Shown: in pieces, positions 55,012-64,000 of the stretch
How positions within the stretch are numbered: the stretch's first letter is position 1
Layout: every line of letters begins with the position of its first letter
NCBI RefSeq assembly: GCF_031458395.1
Contig: NZ_JAVDYJ010000001.1
Span: 2,170,001 to 2,234,000, forward strand
DNA: 64,000 nt
Source: Enteractinococcus fodinae
GTDB lineage: Bacteria > Actinomycetota > Actinomycetes > Actinomycetales > Micrococcaceae
Direction: 5' to 3'
Position numbers and translations under genes: made by a program
The notes under the pieces: model-generated
Seen by the model: only the letters and a program-made list of their open reading frames with translations
What the model was told of the DNA's origin: nothing
Database searches by the model: none

Positions 55012-58000
55012 GTGACCACCGCTTTATATCGCCGCTACCGTCCCGATACGTTTGAAGAAGTCATCGGTCAAGAGCACGTTACCGTGCCGTTGGCCAACGC
55101 TATCGACAAGCACCGGATTAACCACGCCTACCTGTTTTCCGGTCCTCGTGGTTGCGGTAAAACCACCTCGGCCCGCATCCTTGCGCGCTGCCTAAACTGC
55201 GCCCAGGGACCCACGGCAACCCCCTGTGGGACCTGTGAGTCGTGCACCGATTTGGCTACCGGGGGTCCGGGATCGCTCGATGTTATTGAAATTGACGCGG
55301 CCTCGCACGGTGGTGTGGATGATGCGCGCGATCTGCGCGAGCGCGCGACATTTGCCCCGACGCGTGACCGGTACAAGATTTTCATTATTGACGAAGCGCA
55401 TATGGTCACCTCGGCCGGTTTCAACGCGCTGTTGAAGATCGTCGAAGAACCGCCAGAACACATCAAGTTTATTTTTGCTACGACCGAACCCGATAAGGTC
55501 ATCGGGACCATCCGCTCGCGCACCCACCACTACCCATTCCGGTTAGTGCCACCAGAGCCGTTGATGGCGTATCTGGAAACGCTGGCGTCGGCGGAGCACG
55601 TCACGATCGCCCCGGGCGTGTTGTCGCTGGTGATCCGCGCCGGTGGCGGATCGGTCCGTGACACGCTGTCGGTGCTGGACCAACTCATCGCCGGGGCCAC
55701 CGAAGAAGGGGTCAGCTACGAGCTGGCCGTCAACCTGCTGGGGTTCACGCCCGAGAACCTCTTAGACGATGTGGTCAATGCCCTGGCCGCAGAGGACTCC
55801 GCCACGGTATTCCGGGTGGTCGATCAGGTCGTGCAATCCGGGCAAGATCCGGAACGCTTCGTACAGGACCTGTTGGAACGCTTCCGTGATGTCGTGATCG
55901 TCAAGGCGGCCCCGCAAGACGCTGCGGGGATTTTGCACGGCATGCCGGCTGACCAACTGCGTCGGTTAGAAGCCCAGGCCAACCAGCTGGGAGCTGCCGA
56001 AGTATCCCGGGCCGCAGATATCACTGCCGCAGCGCTGACCCAAATGTCGGGTGCGACCTCTCCGCGCCTACACCTTGAATTACTCATGGCCCGGCTGATG
56101 TTACCGGCCACCGATGAAACCGAACGCGGTCTTGCCGCACGCATGGATCGGTTGGAGCGCCGCCTCGAGTACGGCGGGGTCCCCGAAACAACTGCTGCCC
56201 CTGCCCAGCCCGAGCCGAACCAGCCTGCAGCGACTGCGCCTGCACAGTCTGAGGAGGCAGGCCTTTCTGGTGCTGCCGCCGCGCGCGCAGCGTTGGCTCG
56301 TGATCGCATCGCAGCCGAAGAGGCCCAAGAACAACCCCAAGACGAGCCCGTCCAACAACCGCAACAGGCGGCCCCGGCCGAGACACAACGGGCCCCTGCA
56401 CCACAGCAACAGCAGCCTGCTGCCGAGCCGGAACAACCGCAAGCGCAACCGCAGGCTGAACCAATTGCGCTACCGGCCGCACCGCAGCCAGCTCAACAGC
56501 AGCAACCCGCTGCGCCACCGCGTCAGCAAGAGCCACCGGTCCCCCAGCAGCCGGCGGAACGCGCCCCACAAGCTGAGCGCCCAGCCGAGCCAGCGCCACA
56601 ACAGCCCGCTGCGCCACCACAGCACCAAGCGGCCGCGTCAGAACAAAAACAACAACCTTCCCAAGTCGAGATGGTTCGCCGCGCGTGGCCCGAAGTGCTC
56701 GAGTTTCTGAAAAACGAATCTCGGCTGATCTGGATGACCGTCAACGGCAACGCCCAAGTGGTGGGCTACGACGGCAAATTACTCACCATTGGGTTCGATA
56801 ACGACGGGGCCCGCAACACCGTACAAATGCGCGGCGGTGAGAAACTGCTCGCCGCCGGTTTCAACCACGTTCTGGGGATCCAGCCGGAGTTGGATCTCAT
56901 TTCGGGCACGTCAGATGGTGGTTCCCCAAAAGGCCCTAGCCGCCAGGCTCGGCCACAGCTGCAACCTCCAGCACAGCGATCACCGCAGCAACCCGCGCAA
57001 CGTCCCGAACAGGCGCCACCGGTGGGCGGTCCGCCGCCCCATCAATCCGGTGGCGGCCCTCAACCGCCACAGCAGGCTGCGCCGGCGTCTCCGGTCTCCC
57101 CTGCGTCGCCAGCATCGCCACCCTCACCGACCTCGCCCAGTTCGCCCAGCTCACCGCAGGCCGAGCCACCAGTTTCGCACTCGCAGCAACCGACTGCACC
57201 TCCACAGCAGAGCCGCCCGCAACCACAGCACCCCGCATCACCACCGACACAGCAACAGCCTGCCCCACAGCAGCCGGCCGCGCCTCAACAGCCGCCGCAG
57301 TCACCGCCAGCAGGTGTCGCCGGGTGGGGCACTGGCGAACCCAACCAAGCGTGGGGCCAACCGGAACCCGACTGGGGGCAGCCCGATCCGAACTGGGGGC
57401 CACCAGAAGATGAGTGGATGCCACCAGAGGACCCGTGGTACCGCGAACCACAGGGTGGACAACCGCTGCCTCCCGAAGCCCAGCCACCTGCTGAACCACC
57501 CGCAGCCAGTGGGCCGACCGCACCTGAACAACTAACGCCTCCGACCACCGGGCAGCAACAACCACCCGCGGCCGAACCGGAAGCGCCACCGGCAGAACCA
57601 GAGCTACCCAGTCAGCCAGATCCGATCGCTGCCGACGGTTACGCCGGCTTCATCCCGCGTGAGGACCCAGCTGATGAACCGTTTGCCCCGGCATTTGCCA
57701 AGTCTGAAGCCGAACTGCGCGAGGAGTTTCAACGACGTTTTAGCGACGTCATTCCAGCCAGCCCTGGGACCAGCAAGCCTCAACAGCAAGGCACCAAACC
57801 CGCAGGGTCGCGCTTTGCCGATATGGTCGCCCAATACGGCGGCCAGCAGGCAAACCAGCAAGACACCCCACCGGCCGCGCACAAGGACGAACCAGCAGAC
57901 GACGATGACGACGACTACGCCTCGGATGATGACGTCATCATCGAAGAATCCGGTCTGGCCGGTCGCGCCGTCGTCGAAGAAGTGCTCAACGCCCGCCTGG

Positions 58001-58038
58001 TTGAAGAACGCAACCCTGACGGCACACCCAAACTTTAA
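55012..58038 (+). CDS. dnaX: DNA polymerase III subunit gamma/tau
   Basis: DnaX is the clamp-loader motor subunit. The 1008-residue protein begins [23 protein letters not shown]. Walker A is [20 protein letters not shown] (about residues 43-62); the zinc module is [12 protein letters not shown]; Walker B and SRC-type motifs include [34 protein letters not shown]. From residue ~390 the tail is Pro/Gln/Ala-rich, broken by a small folded domain (about 550-640). The acidic C-terminus ends [10 protein letters not shown]. The GTG at 55012 has no ribosome site; TAGGGT is 7 nt upstream. recR and lysC follow. Confidence 0.96.
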   Translation: MTTALYRRYRPDTFEEVIGQEHVTVPLANAIDKHRINHAYLFSGPRGCGKTTSARILARCLNCAQGPTATPCGTCESCTDLATGGPGSLDVIEIDAASHGGVDDARDLRERATFAPTRDRYKIFIIDEAHMVTSAGFNALLKIVEEPPEHIKFIFATTEPDKVIGTIRSRTHHYPFRLVPPEPLMAYLETLASAEHVTIAPGVLSLVIRAGGGSVRDTLSVLDQLIAGATEEGVSYELAVNLLGFTPENLLDDVVNALAAEDSATVFRVVDQVVQSGQDPERFVQDLLERFRDVVIVKAAPQDAAGILHGMPADQLRRLEAQANQLGAAEVSRAADITAAALTQMSGATSPRLHLELLMARLMLPATDETERGLAARMDRLERRLEYGGVPETTAAPAQPEPNQPAATAPAQSEEAGLSGAAAARAALARDRIAAEEAQEQPQDEPVQQPQQAAPAETQRAPAPQQQQPAAEPEQPQAQPQAEPIALPAAPQPAQQQQPAAPPRQQEPPVPQQPAERAPQAERPAEPAPQQPAAPPQHQAAASEQKQQPSQVEMVRRAWPEVLEFLKNESRLIWMTVNGNAQVVGYDGKLLTIGFDNDGARNTVQMRGGEKLLAAGFNHVLGIQPELDLISGTSDGGSPKGPSRQARPQLQPPAQRSPQQPAQRPEQAPPVGGPPPHQSGGGPQPPQQAAPASPVSPASPASPPSPTSPSSPSSPQAEPPVSHSQQPTAPPQQSRPQPQHPASPPTQQQPAPQQPAAPQQPPQSPPAGVAGWGTGEPNQAWGQPEPDWGQPDPNWGPPEDEWMPPEDPWYREPQGGQPLPPEAQPPAEPPAASGPTAPEQLTPPTTGQQQPPAAEPEAPPAEPELPSQPDPIAADGYAGFIPREDPADEPFAPAFAKSEAELREEFQRRFSDVIPASPGTSKPQQQGTKPAGSRFADMVAQYGGQQANQQDTPPAAHKDEPADDDDDDYASDDDVIIEESGLAGRAVVEEVLNARLVEERNPDGTPKL

Positions 58039-58073
58039 GACCCCCTGAATCCAACGAAAGAAGGCACCAACAC

Positions 58074-58679
58074 GTGTACGACGGTGCAGTACAGTCTCTG
58101 ATTGATGAATTGGGCAGGCTCCCGGGCATCGGCCCCAAGTCTGCCCAGCGCATCGCCTTCCATATTCTTGAAGCCTCCGAAGAAGACATGGTCGCGCTGG
58201 CCACGGCAATCACCGATGTGAAGTCCAAGATTCGGTTGTGCGAAATCTGCTTCAACGTCTCCGAACACGACCGGTGTGCCATCTGTCGCGACGACAACCG
58301 CGACACCGGCCTATTGTGTGTGGTCGAAGAATCCCAAGATGTTCTGGCCATCGAACGCACCCGCACCTTCAACGGGCGCTATCATGTGCTGGGCGGGGCC
58401 ATCAATCCCATCGGTGGCATCGGGCCCGAACAACTTCGGGTTCGCGAGTTACTCACCAGACTCCAAGATGACACGGTCAAAGAAGTCATCATCGCCACTA
58501 ACCCCAACCTGGAGGGCGAAGCCACCGCAACATACCTAACCCGCATGTTGGCGCCGGTCGGGATGACGCTGTCGCGCCTGGCCTCCGGACTGCCGGTCGG
58601 CGGCGATCTGGAATACGCCGACGAAGTGACCCTGGGCAGAGCGTTCGAAGGTCGACGCAAACTCGGCGAAACGCCATAG
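58074..58679 (+). CDS. recR: Recombination mediator RecR
   Basis: RecR works with RecO/RecF in loading RecA. The 201-residue protein has the N-terminal helix-hairpin-helix [20 protein letters not shown], the four-Cys zinc finger [22 protein letters not shown], and the Toprim domain [56 protein letters not shown] precedes the GTG start. It follows dnaX by 35 bp, the usual arrangement. Confidence 0.97.
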   Translation: MYDGAVQSLIDELGRLPGIGPKSAQRIAFHILEASEEDMVALATAITDVKSKIRLCEICFNVSEHDRCAICRDDNRDTGLLCVVEESQDVLAIERTRTFNGRYHVLGGAINPIGGIGPEQLRVRELLTRLQDDTVKEVIIATNPNLEGEATATYLTRMLAPVGMTLSRLASGLPVGGDLEYADEVTLGRAFEGRRKLGETP

Positions 58680-58730
58680 GAGAGCCGTTACACTTAAGCG
58701 CAGTCCCATTTTCTAACCACAAAGGTAGTT

Positions 58731-60017
58731 ATGAGCCTGATCATCCAAAAATACGGCGGCTCGTCAGTAGCCGACGCCGAAGGCATCCAACGCGTCGCCC
58801 GCCGTGTGGTCGCCACCCAACGGGCCGGCCACCAAGTTGTTGTCGTGGTCTCCGCCATGGGTGACACCACAGATGACCTGCTGGATCTGGCCGCGCAAGT
58901 CACCGACGATGCCCCCAAACGGGAAATGGACATTCTGCTTTCCTCCGGTGAGCGCATCTCGATGGCTCTGTTGGCCATGGCCGTCAACGCCAATGGTTCC
59001 CAAGCCCGGTCTTTCACCGGCTCGCAAGCTGGCATGATGACCGATACCTATCACGGCCAAGCCCGCATCACCCGGGTCTCCCCCACCCGCATCAAAGAAG
59101 CCATCGACGACGGCAATATCGCCATCGTGGCCGGTTTCCAGGGCATGTCCCCCGAATCCAAAGACATCACCACAATGGGTCGCGGCGGCTCCGATACCAC
59201 CGCCGTCGCACTCGCCGCAGCGCTCAACGCTGACGCGTGCGAAATTTACACCGACGTTGACGGCATCTACACCGCCGACCCACGCCTGGTCTCCTCCGCA
59301 TCGCGAATCCACGAAATTTCTTCCGAAGAGATGCTGGAACTGGCCGCTTCGGGCTCCAAGATCCTCCACCTGCGTGCGGTCGAGTACGCCCGTCGATTTG
59401 GCGTCAAACTCCACGTCCGGTCCTCATTCACGGACGAAGAAGGCACCTGGGTGATCCCAGACGAGCAAGACACCATCCAACTACCAGAAGGCCAACCTAT
59501 GGAACAGCCCATCGTCGCCGGTGTCGCCCACGACACCTCAGAAGCCAAAGTCACCATCATCGGGGTCCCGGACATTCCAGGCAAAGCCGCCGAGATCTTC
59601 AAGGTCATCGCCGATGCTCACACCAACATTGACATGATCGTCCAAAATCCATCGCGCGCAGGTGCCGGTGCCACCGACATCTCCTTCACCGTGCCGTTGG
59701 ACCAGGGGAAAGAAGCCATCGCAGCACTGCGTGCCGCTCAAGAGCGCATCGGCTTTGAAGACGTGGCCCACCAGCGCAACATTGGCAAAATCTCCCTCAT
59801 TGGTGCCGGCATGCGTTCCAACCCCGGGGTCTCAGCCACCTTCTTCGATGCCCTGCACCGCGCCGGAGCCAACATCGATCTGATCTCCACGTCCGAGATT
59901 CGGATCTCGGTGGTCACTGCCGAAGACAAACTGCAGGCTGCGGTCAAAGAGATTCACAGCGCTTTCGGGCTCGACGCCGAAGAAGAAGCCACCGTTCACG
60001 GCGGCACGGGACGCTAA
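58731..60017 (+). CDS. lysC: Aspartate kinase
   Basis: LysC phosphorylates aspartate, the first step to lysine, threonine, methionine and diaminopimelate. The 428-residue protein has the kinase motif KYGGSSVADAEGIQRVARRV, then FQGMSPESKDITTMGRGGSDTTAVALAAALNADACEIYTDVDGIYTADPR, and two C-terminal ACT domains (from residue ~260) that bind lysine/threonine. AAAGG precedes the ATG. asd, often its neighbour, does not follow; a terminator does. An internal start for the beta subunit is noted separately. Confidence 0.96.
   Translation: MSLIIQKYGGSSVADAEGIQRVARRVVATQRAGHQVVVVVSAMGDTTDDLLDLAAQVTDDAPKREMDILLSSGERISMALLAMAVNANGSQARSFTGSQAGMMTDTYHGQARITRVSPTRIKEAIDDGNIAIVAGFQGMSPESKDITTMGRGGSDTTAVALAAALNADACEIYTDVDGIYTADPRLVSSASRIHEISSEEMLELAASGSKILHLRAVEYARRFGVKLHVRSSFTDEEGTWVIPDEQDTIQLPEGQPMEQPIVAGVAHDTSEAKVTIIGVPDIPGKAAEIFKVIADAHTNIDMIVQNPSRAGAGATDISFTVPLDQGKEAIAALRAAQERIGFEDVAHQRNIGKISLIGAGMRSNPGVSATFFDALHRAGANIDLISTSEIRISVVTAEDKLQAAVKEIHSAFGLDAEEEATVHGGTGR
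59499..60017 (+). CDS. Likely internal start: LysC beta subunit
   Basis: The ATG at 59499 is in frame with lysC, begins MEQPIVAGVAHDTSEAKV, and has AGAAGG 7 nt upstream. In Corynebacterium an in-frame lysC-beta start lies at the same place in the sequence, giving a 172-residue ACT-only regulatory subunit. The sequence supports the same arrangement here; it is not proven. Confidence 0.55.
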   Translation: MEQPIVAGVAHDTSEAKVTIIGVPDIPGKAAEIFKVIADAHTNIDMIVQNPSRAGAGATDISFTVPLDQGKEAIAALRAAQERIGFEDVAHQRNIGKISLIGAGMRSNPGVSATFFDALHRAGANIDLISTSEIRISVVTAEDKLQAAVKEIHSAFGLDAEEEATVHGGTGR

Positions 60018-60049
60018 CCCGCTGCCCTTCGTCAGGCCCACGGCCACAT

Positions 60050-60092
60050 GCCACCGCAGAGATCGCTCGGATTTCTGCGGTGGCGTTGTTTT
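60050..60092 (+). terminator. Terminator of lysC
   Basis: GCCACCGCAGA (60050-60060) and TCTGCGGTGGC (60074-60084) form an 11-bp stem, followed by GTTGTTTT. It lies 33 bp after the lysC stop. Confidence 0.88.
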
Positions 60093-60190
60093 GTGCTACA
60101 CAAACGCAAACATCTGCTTGCCCGCCGAGTTGACAGATTAGTGTGGACTCCTAACGGCACTGATGCCGTCGGTGGCGGGAAGGAGGCAGG

Positions 60191-61717
60191 ATGTTGGGTT
60201 CAGATTTCGATGTAACCGGTACCGAAACCGTTCGCCAAACAGGCCAAACCTTCCTCGAAAAACTTCGCGCCGAGGATCAGCATCCTGGCCCGCACGGGGC
60301 GACCCCGTTTCCGATCGCCAGTGATATCACCGGTCTGGCATTGCGATATCATCCCGGCTCCCAAGTACGATTCTTAGAACCATGTCTTGGCACCGGTATC
60401 TTCTTTTCCACCCTGCTCCACGAAGCAGATAACCGCGGCGACGAGCTGGAAATCGTTGCAGCCCACGGTGTCGAACGCGAAGAACAATTTGCCGTGTTAG
60501 CGCATGACCTCTGGGCGCCTGCCGGGTTAACGGTGCACGAGCTGGACTTTTTGAGCTTGGGTGCATCCGATGCGCCCAAAGCCACGATGGTGTTGTCTCG
60601 TCCCCCGGTGACACAACATCACCGGCTGTCGTCAGACCTCAAAATACGCGCCGCCGATGCAGCAGAAGCCGCAACCGGTATCCGCCCGACCGGCCTCACG
60701 GACCTGTATAACCACTTCGTGTTGGCCACCCACCAGTTCCTAGCTGACGGTGCGGTCTCCGCCTGGCTATTGCCGACGAAATTCTTGCATCACAGCGCAG
60801 GTCAGGCAACGCGCACCTATCTGGCTACAAAGGTCCGAATGCAGCGCATTCACAATTTTGAAAGCGGCGCCCTGGGCTTCAGCGGCTACCGCGAAGAAAT
60901 CCTTGACTGGTCACTCGTGGTCTTCACCAACGAGCCCGCCAAACCAACCGACACGGTCGAGCTCACTGGCGGGGAAATTTTTGGTGCCGACACCAACACC
61001 ACCGTCACCTATGAGGAACTCAACTCAAGCACGGATTGGACCGAATACTGGCACAACAGTGATCCAACGCTCACCAAACCGCCGACGCTGGAGGACTTTT
61101 TCTTCATCCGACGCGGGTGGGAGGTACCCGGCGGTGACTTCTTTATCGAGTCCGAAAACCGTGCCTGGGCGTTCGGGATTCAGCCCTTCCACATGCATCC
61201 GATGCTGCCCCCGCCTGAAGATGTCACCACCGAGATCATTGAAGCCGACCAGTGGGGGTACCCGGTCGGTGAAGACCGAAAAGTCATCCTCACCGCCCAC
61301 GACGATGAAAACATCTTAGAAGACAAAGATCCAGCGTTGCTGCGGTACCTACAGTCAGCCAACGGTGACACTCGCGCAGCAGCGAAACGCCCGGAATCAC
61401 AACTGTGGTACAGCCTGCATCTACGTCGTCCGGCGCCCATCCTGGTCCAGCCGGCCACCGAAGAAGACCCCGGGCCCTTCCGCTTTATTATCAACGAATC
61501 AGAGGGCATCGCCGGGCCCGGGTGGATCACCATGTCACCGAATCTTGGTTTCGCCAAACCATGGTTTTTAGATAATGACATCGACTGGCACGAACTCGTC
61601 AAAATTTTAGCGTCCATCCCCGCCCCGGATGGCTCCACTAAGCCTGAGCTTTTACCCTCTGTGGTGGCTTCGTTGGACGCAACCGGGGTTGCCGATTGGC
61701 TTGCCGGTTTCGACTAG
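60191..61717 (+). CDS. DNA N6-adenine methyltransferase-like protein with degenerate catalytic motif
   Basis: The 508-residue protein follows the class I, Eco57I-like N6-adenine DNA methyltransferase layout. The SAM-binding motif I is intact: FLEPCLGTGIFFSTLL (residues 61 on). The catalytic motif IV, normally (N/D)PP(Y/F), reads SRPPV (residues 136-140). The region after it, GLTDLYNHFVLATHQFLADGAVSAWLLPTKFLHHSAGQATRTYLATKVRMQRIHNFE, matches the family well. The C-terminal ~200 residues are target-recognition-like. AAGGAGGCAGG precedes the ATG, so it is well translated. No nuclease gene is beside it; it looks like an exapted or inactive orphan. Confidence 0.72.
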   Translation: MLGSDFDVTGTETVRQTGQTFLEKLRAEDQHPGPHGATPFPIASDITGLALRYHPGSQVRFLEPCLGTGIFFSTLLHEADNRGDELEIVAAHGVEREEQFAVLAHDLWAPAGLTVHELDFLSLGASDAPKATMVLSRPPVTQHHRLSSDLKIRAADAAEAATGIRPTGLTDLYNHFVLATHQFLADGAVSAWLLPTKFLHHSAGQATRTYLATKVRMQRIHNFESGALGFSGYREEILDWSLVVFTNEPAKPTDTVELTGGEIFGADTNTTVTYEELNSSTDWTEYWHNSDPTLTKPPTLEDFFFIRRGWEVPGGDFFIESENRAWAFGIQPFHMHPMLPPPEDVTTEIIEADQWGYPVGEDRKVILTAHDDENILEDKDPALLRYLQSANGDTRAAAKRPESQLWYSLHLRRPAPILVQPATEEDPGPFRFIINESEGIAGPGWITMSPNLGFAKPWFLDNDIDWHELVKILASIPAPDGSTKPELLPSVVASLDATGVADWLAGFD

Positions 61718-61861
61718 TCTGTCTCACGCGGCGGGCACCTGCGTGCCGCACAGGTCGCCGACCGGATATCGAAGTGCTTGCTTCGACCTATTCATTTTTT
61801 GCACCACTATGTTCGATAAAATCAAGGATGCCAATTGGTAGATCCCAGATCAGGAGCAATC

Positions 61862-62110
61862 ATGCCCACAATCGTCGTCGAAGTCATGCCGAAACCAGAA
61901 GTGCTTGACCCGCAAGGTAAAGCCATCGATGCTCGGCTGCCCGAACTCGGGTTTCGCGAGTTTTCCGCCGTCCGACAAGGCAAACGCTTTGAACTGACCG
62001 TCGAAGGCGAAGTCACCGACGACGTCTTGGATCGTGCCAGAACCTTGGCAGCAGAATTATTCGCTAACCCCTCGACCGAATATATTGCCAACGTCGAGGT
62101 GGCCAAATGA
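61862..62110 (+). CDS. purS: Phosphoribosylformylglycinamidine synthase subunit PurS
   Basis: PurS is the small bridging subunit of the FGAM synthase (PurSQL), step four of purine synthesis. The 82-residue protein has MPKPEVLDPQGKAIDARLPELGF and VRQGKRFELTVEG, both typical. The ATG at 61862 has AGGAG upstream. A TAAAAT -10 box lies at 61817-61822. Its stop overlaps purQ by four bases (ATGA). It looks normal, unlike purQ. Confidence 0.95.
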   Translation: MPTIVVEVMPKPEVLDPQGKAIDARLPELGFREFSAVRQGKRFELTVEGEVTDDVLDRARTLAAELFANPSTEYIANVEVAK

Positions 62111-62838
62111 GCGAACCCAACATTGGCGTCGTAATGTTCGACGCGGCAACCGATGCGGCCTCGGTCATTCGAGCCGTCGAGCTGGCCGGTGGCACACCGG
62201 TCACCTTGCACCCCAAGACAACGGTCGCCCCGGACCTGGCCGACCTCTCTGTGGTCATTCTGCCGGGCGGATTTTCCTACGGTGACTATCTCCGGGCCGG
62301 CGCCCTGGCGGCGACGCAGCCGATCATGCGGGTCCTGGCGGAAGCCGTCGAAGCCGAAGAGATCACCGTTATCGGATTGGGCAATGGCTTCCAAGTACTG
62401 ACTGAAGCAGGCCTGCTACCGGGTGCGTTTGTCGCCAACGCCACCCCCCGATACCACCACACCGAAGTGGACTTCATTATCGCCAATAACAGCTCGGCCA
62501 TGACCAACGCCTATGAACTCGGCCAACAAGTTCGCCTCGTCCAAAAAGGCGCCTACGCCCAGTACACCGCGACAGCCCAAGAGCTGGAAGCGCTCGAAGA
62601 ACGAGGCAATGTACTCATCCGCGCCAAAGACTCTGCAACCGGTTCCGATATTGCGGGAATTAGCTCGGCTGACGGCCTGGTGTTGGGACTGATGGCAAGC
62701 CCAGAGTATGCGATCGAAGAAGGCTTCGGAACAGACCATCCAGACGGCCCCGGTATGGGTGTGGATGGTCAAGGATTATTTGTCTCAGTTGTGCGTGCTG
62801 CCGGTGCGATCAACGGTGAAGGAGTTGTCGGTGAGTAA
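62107..62838 (+). CDS. purQ: PurQ-like glutaminase subunit lacking the catalytic Cys and His
   Basis: PurQ should release ammonia from glutamine for FGAM synthase. The 243-residue protein is full length and in frame, with [20 protein letters not shown] intact. The nucleophile elbow, normally GxCNGFQ, is GLGNGFQ: Gly92 replaces the Cys. The catalytic His region, normally PHPE, is ASPE: Ser198 replaces His; Glu200 is kept. The DQH-type segment is also changed to [14 protein letters not shown]. The start ATG overlaps the purS stop. Either the complex uses free ammonia, or another amidotransferase supplies it, or this is a diverged paralogue. Confidence 0.88.
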   Translation: MSEPNIGVVMFDAATDAASVIRAVELAGGTPVTLHPKTTVAPDLADLSVVILPGGFSYGDYLRAGALAATQPIMRVLAEAVEAEEITVIGLGNGFQVLTEAGLLPGAFVANATPRYHHTEVDFIIANNSSAMTNAYELGQQVRLVQKGAYAQYTATAQELEALEERGNVLIRAKDSATGSDIAGISSADGLVLGLMASPEYAIEEGFGTDHPDGPGMGVDGQGLFVSVVRAAGAINGEGVVGE

Positions 62839-64000
62839 AGAACAACTAGATACGGTCGCCCACGCCGACCAGACCCCCGAGGCGGAGCAGTCATGGGCAG
62901 CGCTGGGGTTGAACGCTGAGGAATATCAGCGCATCCGCGATATTCTGGGACGCCGCCCAACCGAAGCGGAACTGGCGATGTATTCCTCCATGTGGTCGGA
63001 GCACACGTCCTATAAATCCTCTAAAGTTCACCTGCGCCAGTTCGGCGAAAAAACCACCGACGAGATGCAGCGCAACATGCTGGTGGGCCTGGGCGAAAAC
63101 GCCGGCGTGGTGGATCTAGGTGACGGTTGGGCCGTGACCTTCAAGGTCGAATCCCACAACTCACCCTCCTTCTTGGAACCCTTCCAGGGTGCCGCCACCG
63201 GGATCGGTGGCGTGGTGCGCGACATCATCTCGATGGGCGCTCGCCCGGTCGCGGTGCTCGACTCGCTGCGGGTCGGCCACGAAGACCACGAAGACACCGC
63301 TCGCATCGTCAAAGGGGCGGTGGCCGGTGTCGGGCACTACGGCAACATCCTAGGGGTGCCCAATATTGCCGGGGAGATCTCCTTTGACTCGGTATTCCAG
63401 GGCAACCCGCTGGTCAACGCCGGAGCTGTCGGAGTCTTGCGCCACGAAGACTTGCGCTTGGCGCAGGCCTCGGGCACCGGCAACCGGATCGTCCTCTTCG
63501 GTGCTCGTACCGGTGGCGATGGCATCGGTGGCGCGGCGATGAGCTCCGCGGCCTTCGATGATGAAGGCGCGGCCAACACCCCGGTCGTCCAAGCCGGCGA
63601 CCCGCTGCAAGAAAACGTGATCATCGAAGCCACCCTGGAACTGTTTGCCAAGTCATTGGTCGAAGGGATCCAGGACTTGGGTGCCGCCGGGATTGCCTGT
63701 GCTACCAGTGAGCTCGCCGCCGGTGGTGACGGGGGCATGCACATCGAACTGACCCACGTCTTGTTGCGCGATGAAGGCCTGACCGCCGGGGACATTTTGA
63801 TGTCGGAATCTCAGGAACGCATGATGGCCGTGGTCACCCCGGACAATGCGGCCGCGTTTGAAGAGATCATGGCCAAATACGGGGTGGAGTACTCCTGGCT
63901 GGGTGAGGTCAACGACTCCGGCCGGTTGACAATTGACTGGAACGGCGAACGCATTGTCGATGTGGACCCCACGACCGTCGCAGACGGCGGACCGGTGTAC
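62831..64000 (+). CDS. purL: Phosphoribosylformylglycinamidine synthase large subunit PurL (N-terminal half)
   Basis: PurL makes FGAM from FGAR, ATP and ammonia. The visible 390 residues run off the window end, about half of the usual ~760. Typical landmarks are [72 protein letters not shown] and [21 protein letters not shown]. Two strongly conserved positions differ: SEHC is SEHT (Thr59) and HNHPS is HNSPS (Ser111); the His of SEH (58) and the first His of HN (109) are kept. The GTG start overlaps purQ by 8 bp. Confidence 0.92.
   Translation, partial: MSKEQLDTVAHADQTPEAEQSWAALGLNAEEYQRIRDILGRRPTEAELAMYSSMWSEHTSYKSSKVHLRQFGEKTTDEMQRNMLVGLGENAGVVDLGDGWAVTFKVESHNSPSFLEPFQGAATGIGGVVRDIISMGARPVAVLDSLRVGHEDHEDTARIVKGAVAGVGHYGNILGVPNIAGEISFDSVFQGNPLVNAGAVGVLRHEDLRLAQASGTGNRIVLFGARTGGDGIGGAAMSSAAFDDEGAANTPVVQAGDPLQENVIIEATLELFAKSLVEGIQDLGAAGIACATSELAAGGDGGMHIELTHVLLRDEGLTAGDILMSESQERMMAVVTPDNAAAFEEIMAKYGVEYSWLGEVNDSGRLTIDWNGERIVDVDPTTVADGGPVY

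Noticed and set aside
56084-57589. Long ORFs on the other frames across the dnaX tail
   Set aside because: Low-complexity Pro/Gln codons give open frames in other phases; composition alone explains them.

Overview
The window is chromosomal DNA from a high-GC Gram-positive bacterium, most likely a member of the Micrococcaceae (Actinobacteria). The reasons are gene content and order (pirin, upp/tadA/tRNA-Ser, RamB beside aceA/aceB, CarD, ffs-dnaX-recR-lysC, purSQL), a DUF222/HNH protein, and many leaderless genes with a TANNNT box 6-7 nt before the start codon. A relative of Yaniella or Enteractinococcus is possible, but that is only an impression. No prophage, plasmid, CRISPR array or complete insertion sequence is visible.

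Layout. 1-4.9 kb: pirin (cut by the window edge), an AhpD-like protein, an orphan winged-helix regulator, divergent upp and tadA, tRNA-Ser(CGA), a phosphoesterase, and an intergenic region that may encode a small structured RNA. 4.9-9.3 kb: the methylcitrate operon (GntR regulator, prpD, prpB, prpC) for propionate. 9.3-17.7 kb: a quinone-oxidoreductase-like enzyme, a GltS-type symporter, rlmH, the large helicase lhr and an RluA-type pseudouridine synthase. 17.7-21.8 kb: a coiled-coil membrane protein, a DUF222/HNH protein and an AT-rich spacer. 22-31 kb: DUF4916, a Rieske ferredoxin with its reductase, tgt, an SfnB/DszC-like flavoenzyme, a YhhQ-type transporter, an MFS transporter and pdxK. 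31-36 kb: an ATP-grasp / CocE hydrolase / VOC operon and an anchored SNase-like protein. 36-40 kb: YeiH, asparaginase, YihY, a decayed dehydrogenase pseudogene and carD.

40-45.2 kb holds the glyoxylate shunt (ramB divergent from aceA-aceB). With the prp operon, this equips the cell for growth on acetate, propionate and fatty acids. 45-54 kb holds a DUF1275 protein, a glycine-betaine-type ABC operon, a P1B-type metal ATPase, a CHY zinc finger, tRNA-Ser(GGA), a FrnE-type oxidoreductase, SRP RNA and a second, orphan betaine-type binding protein. 54-60 kb holds a nitroreductase, dnaX, recR and lysC. 60-64 kb holds a DNA-methyltransferase-like protein with a lost catalytic motif, then purS-purQ-purL.

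The most unusual observation is at the right end. PurQ is full length but lacks both the glutaminase nucleophile (Gly92 where Cys is expected) and the catalytic His (Ser198), and PurL beside it carries changes in two very conserved motifs. Next are the methyltransferase-like protein (SRPPV in place of NPPY), the candidate small RNA at 4.77-4.90 kb, the ATP-grasp/CocE/VOC operon, and a dehydrogenase pseudogene of which only the two ends remain.
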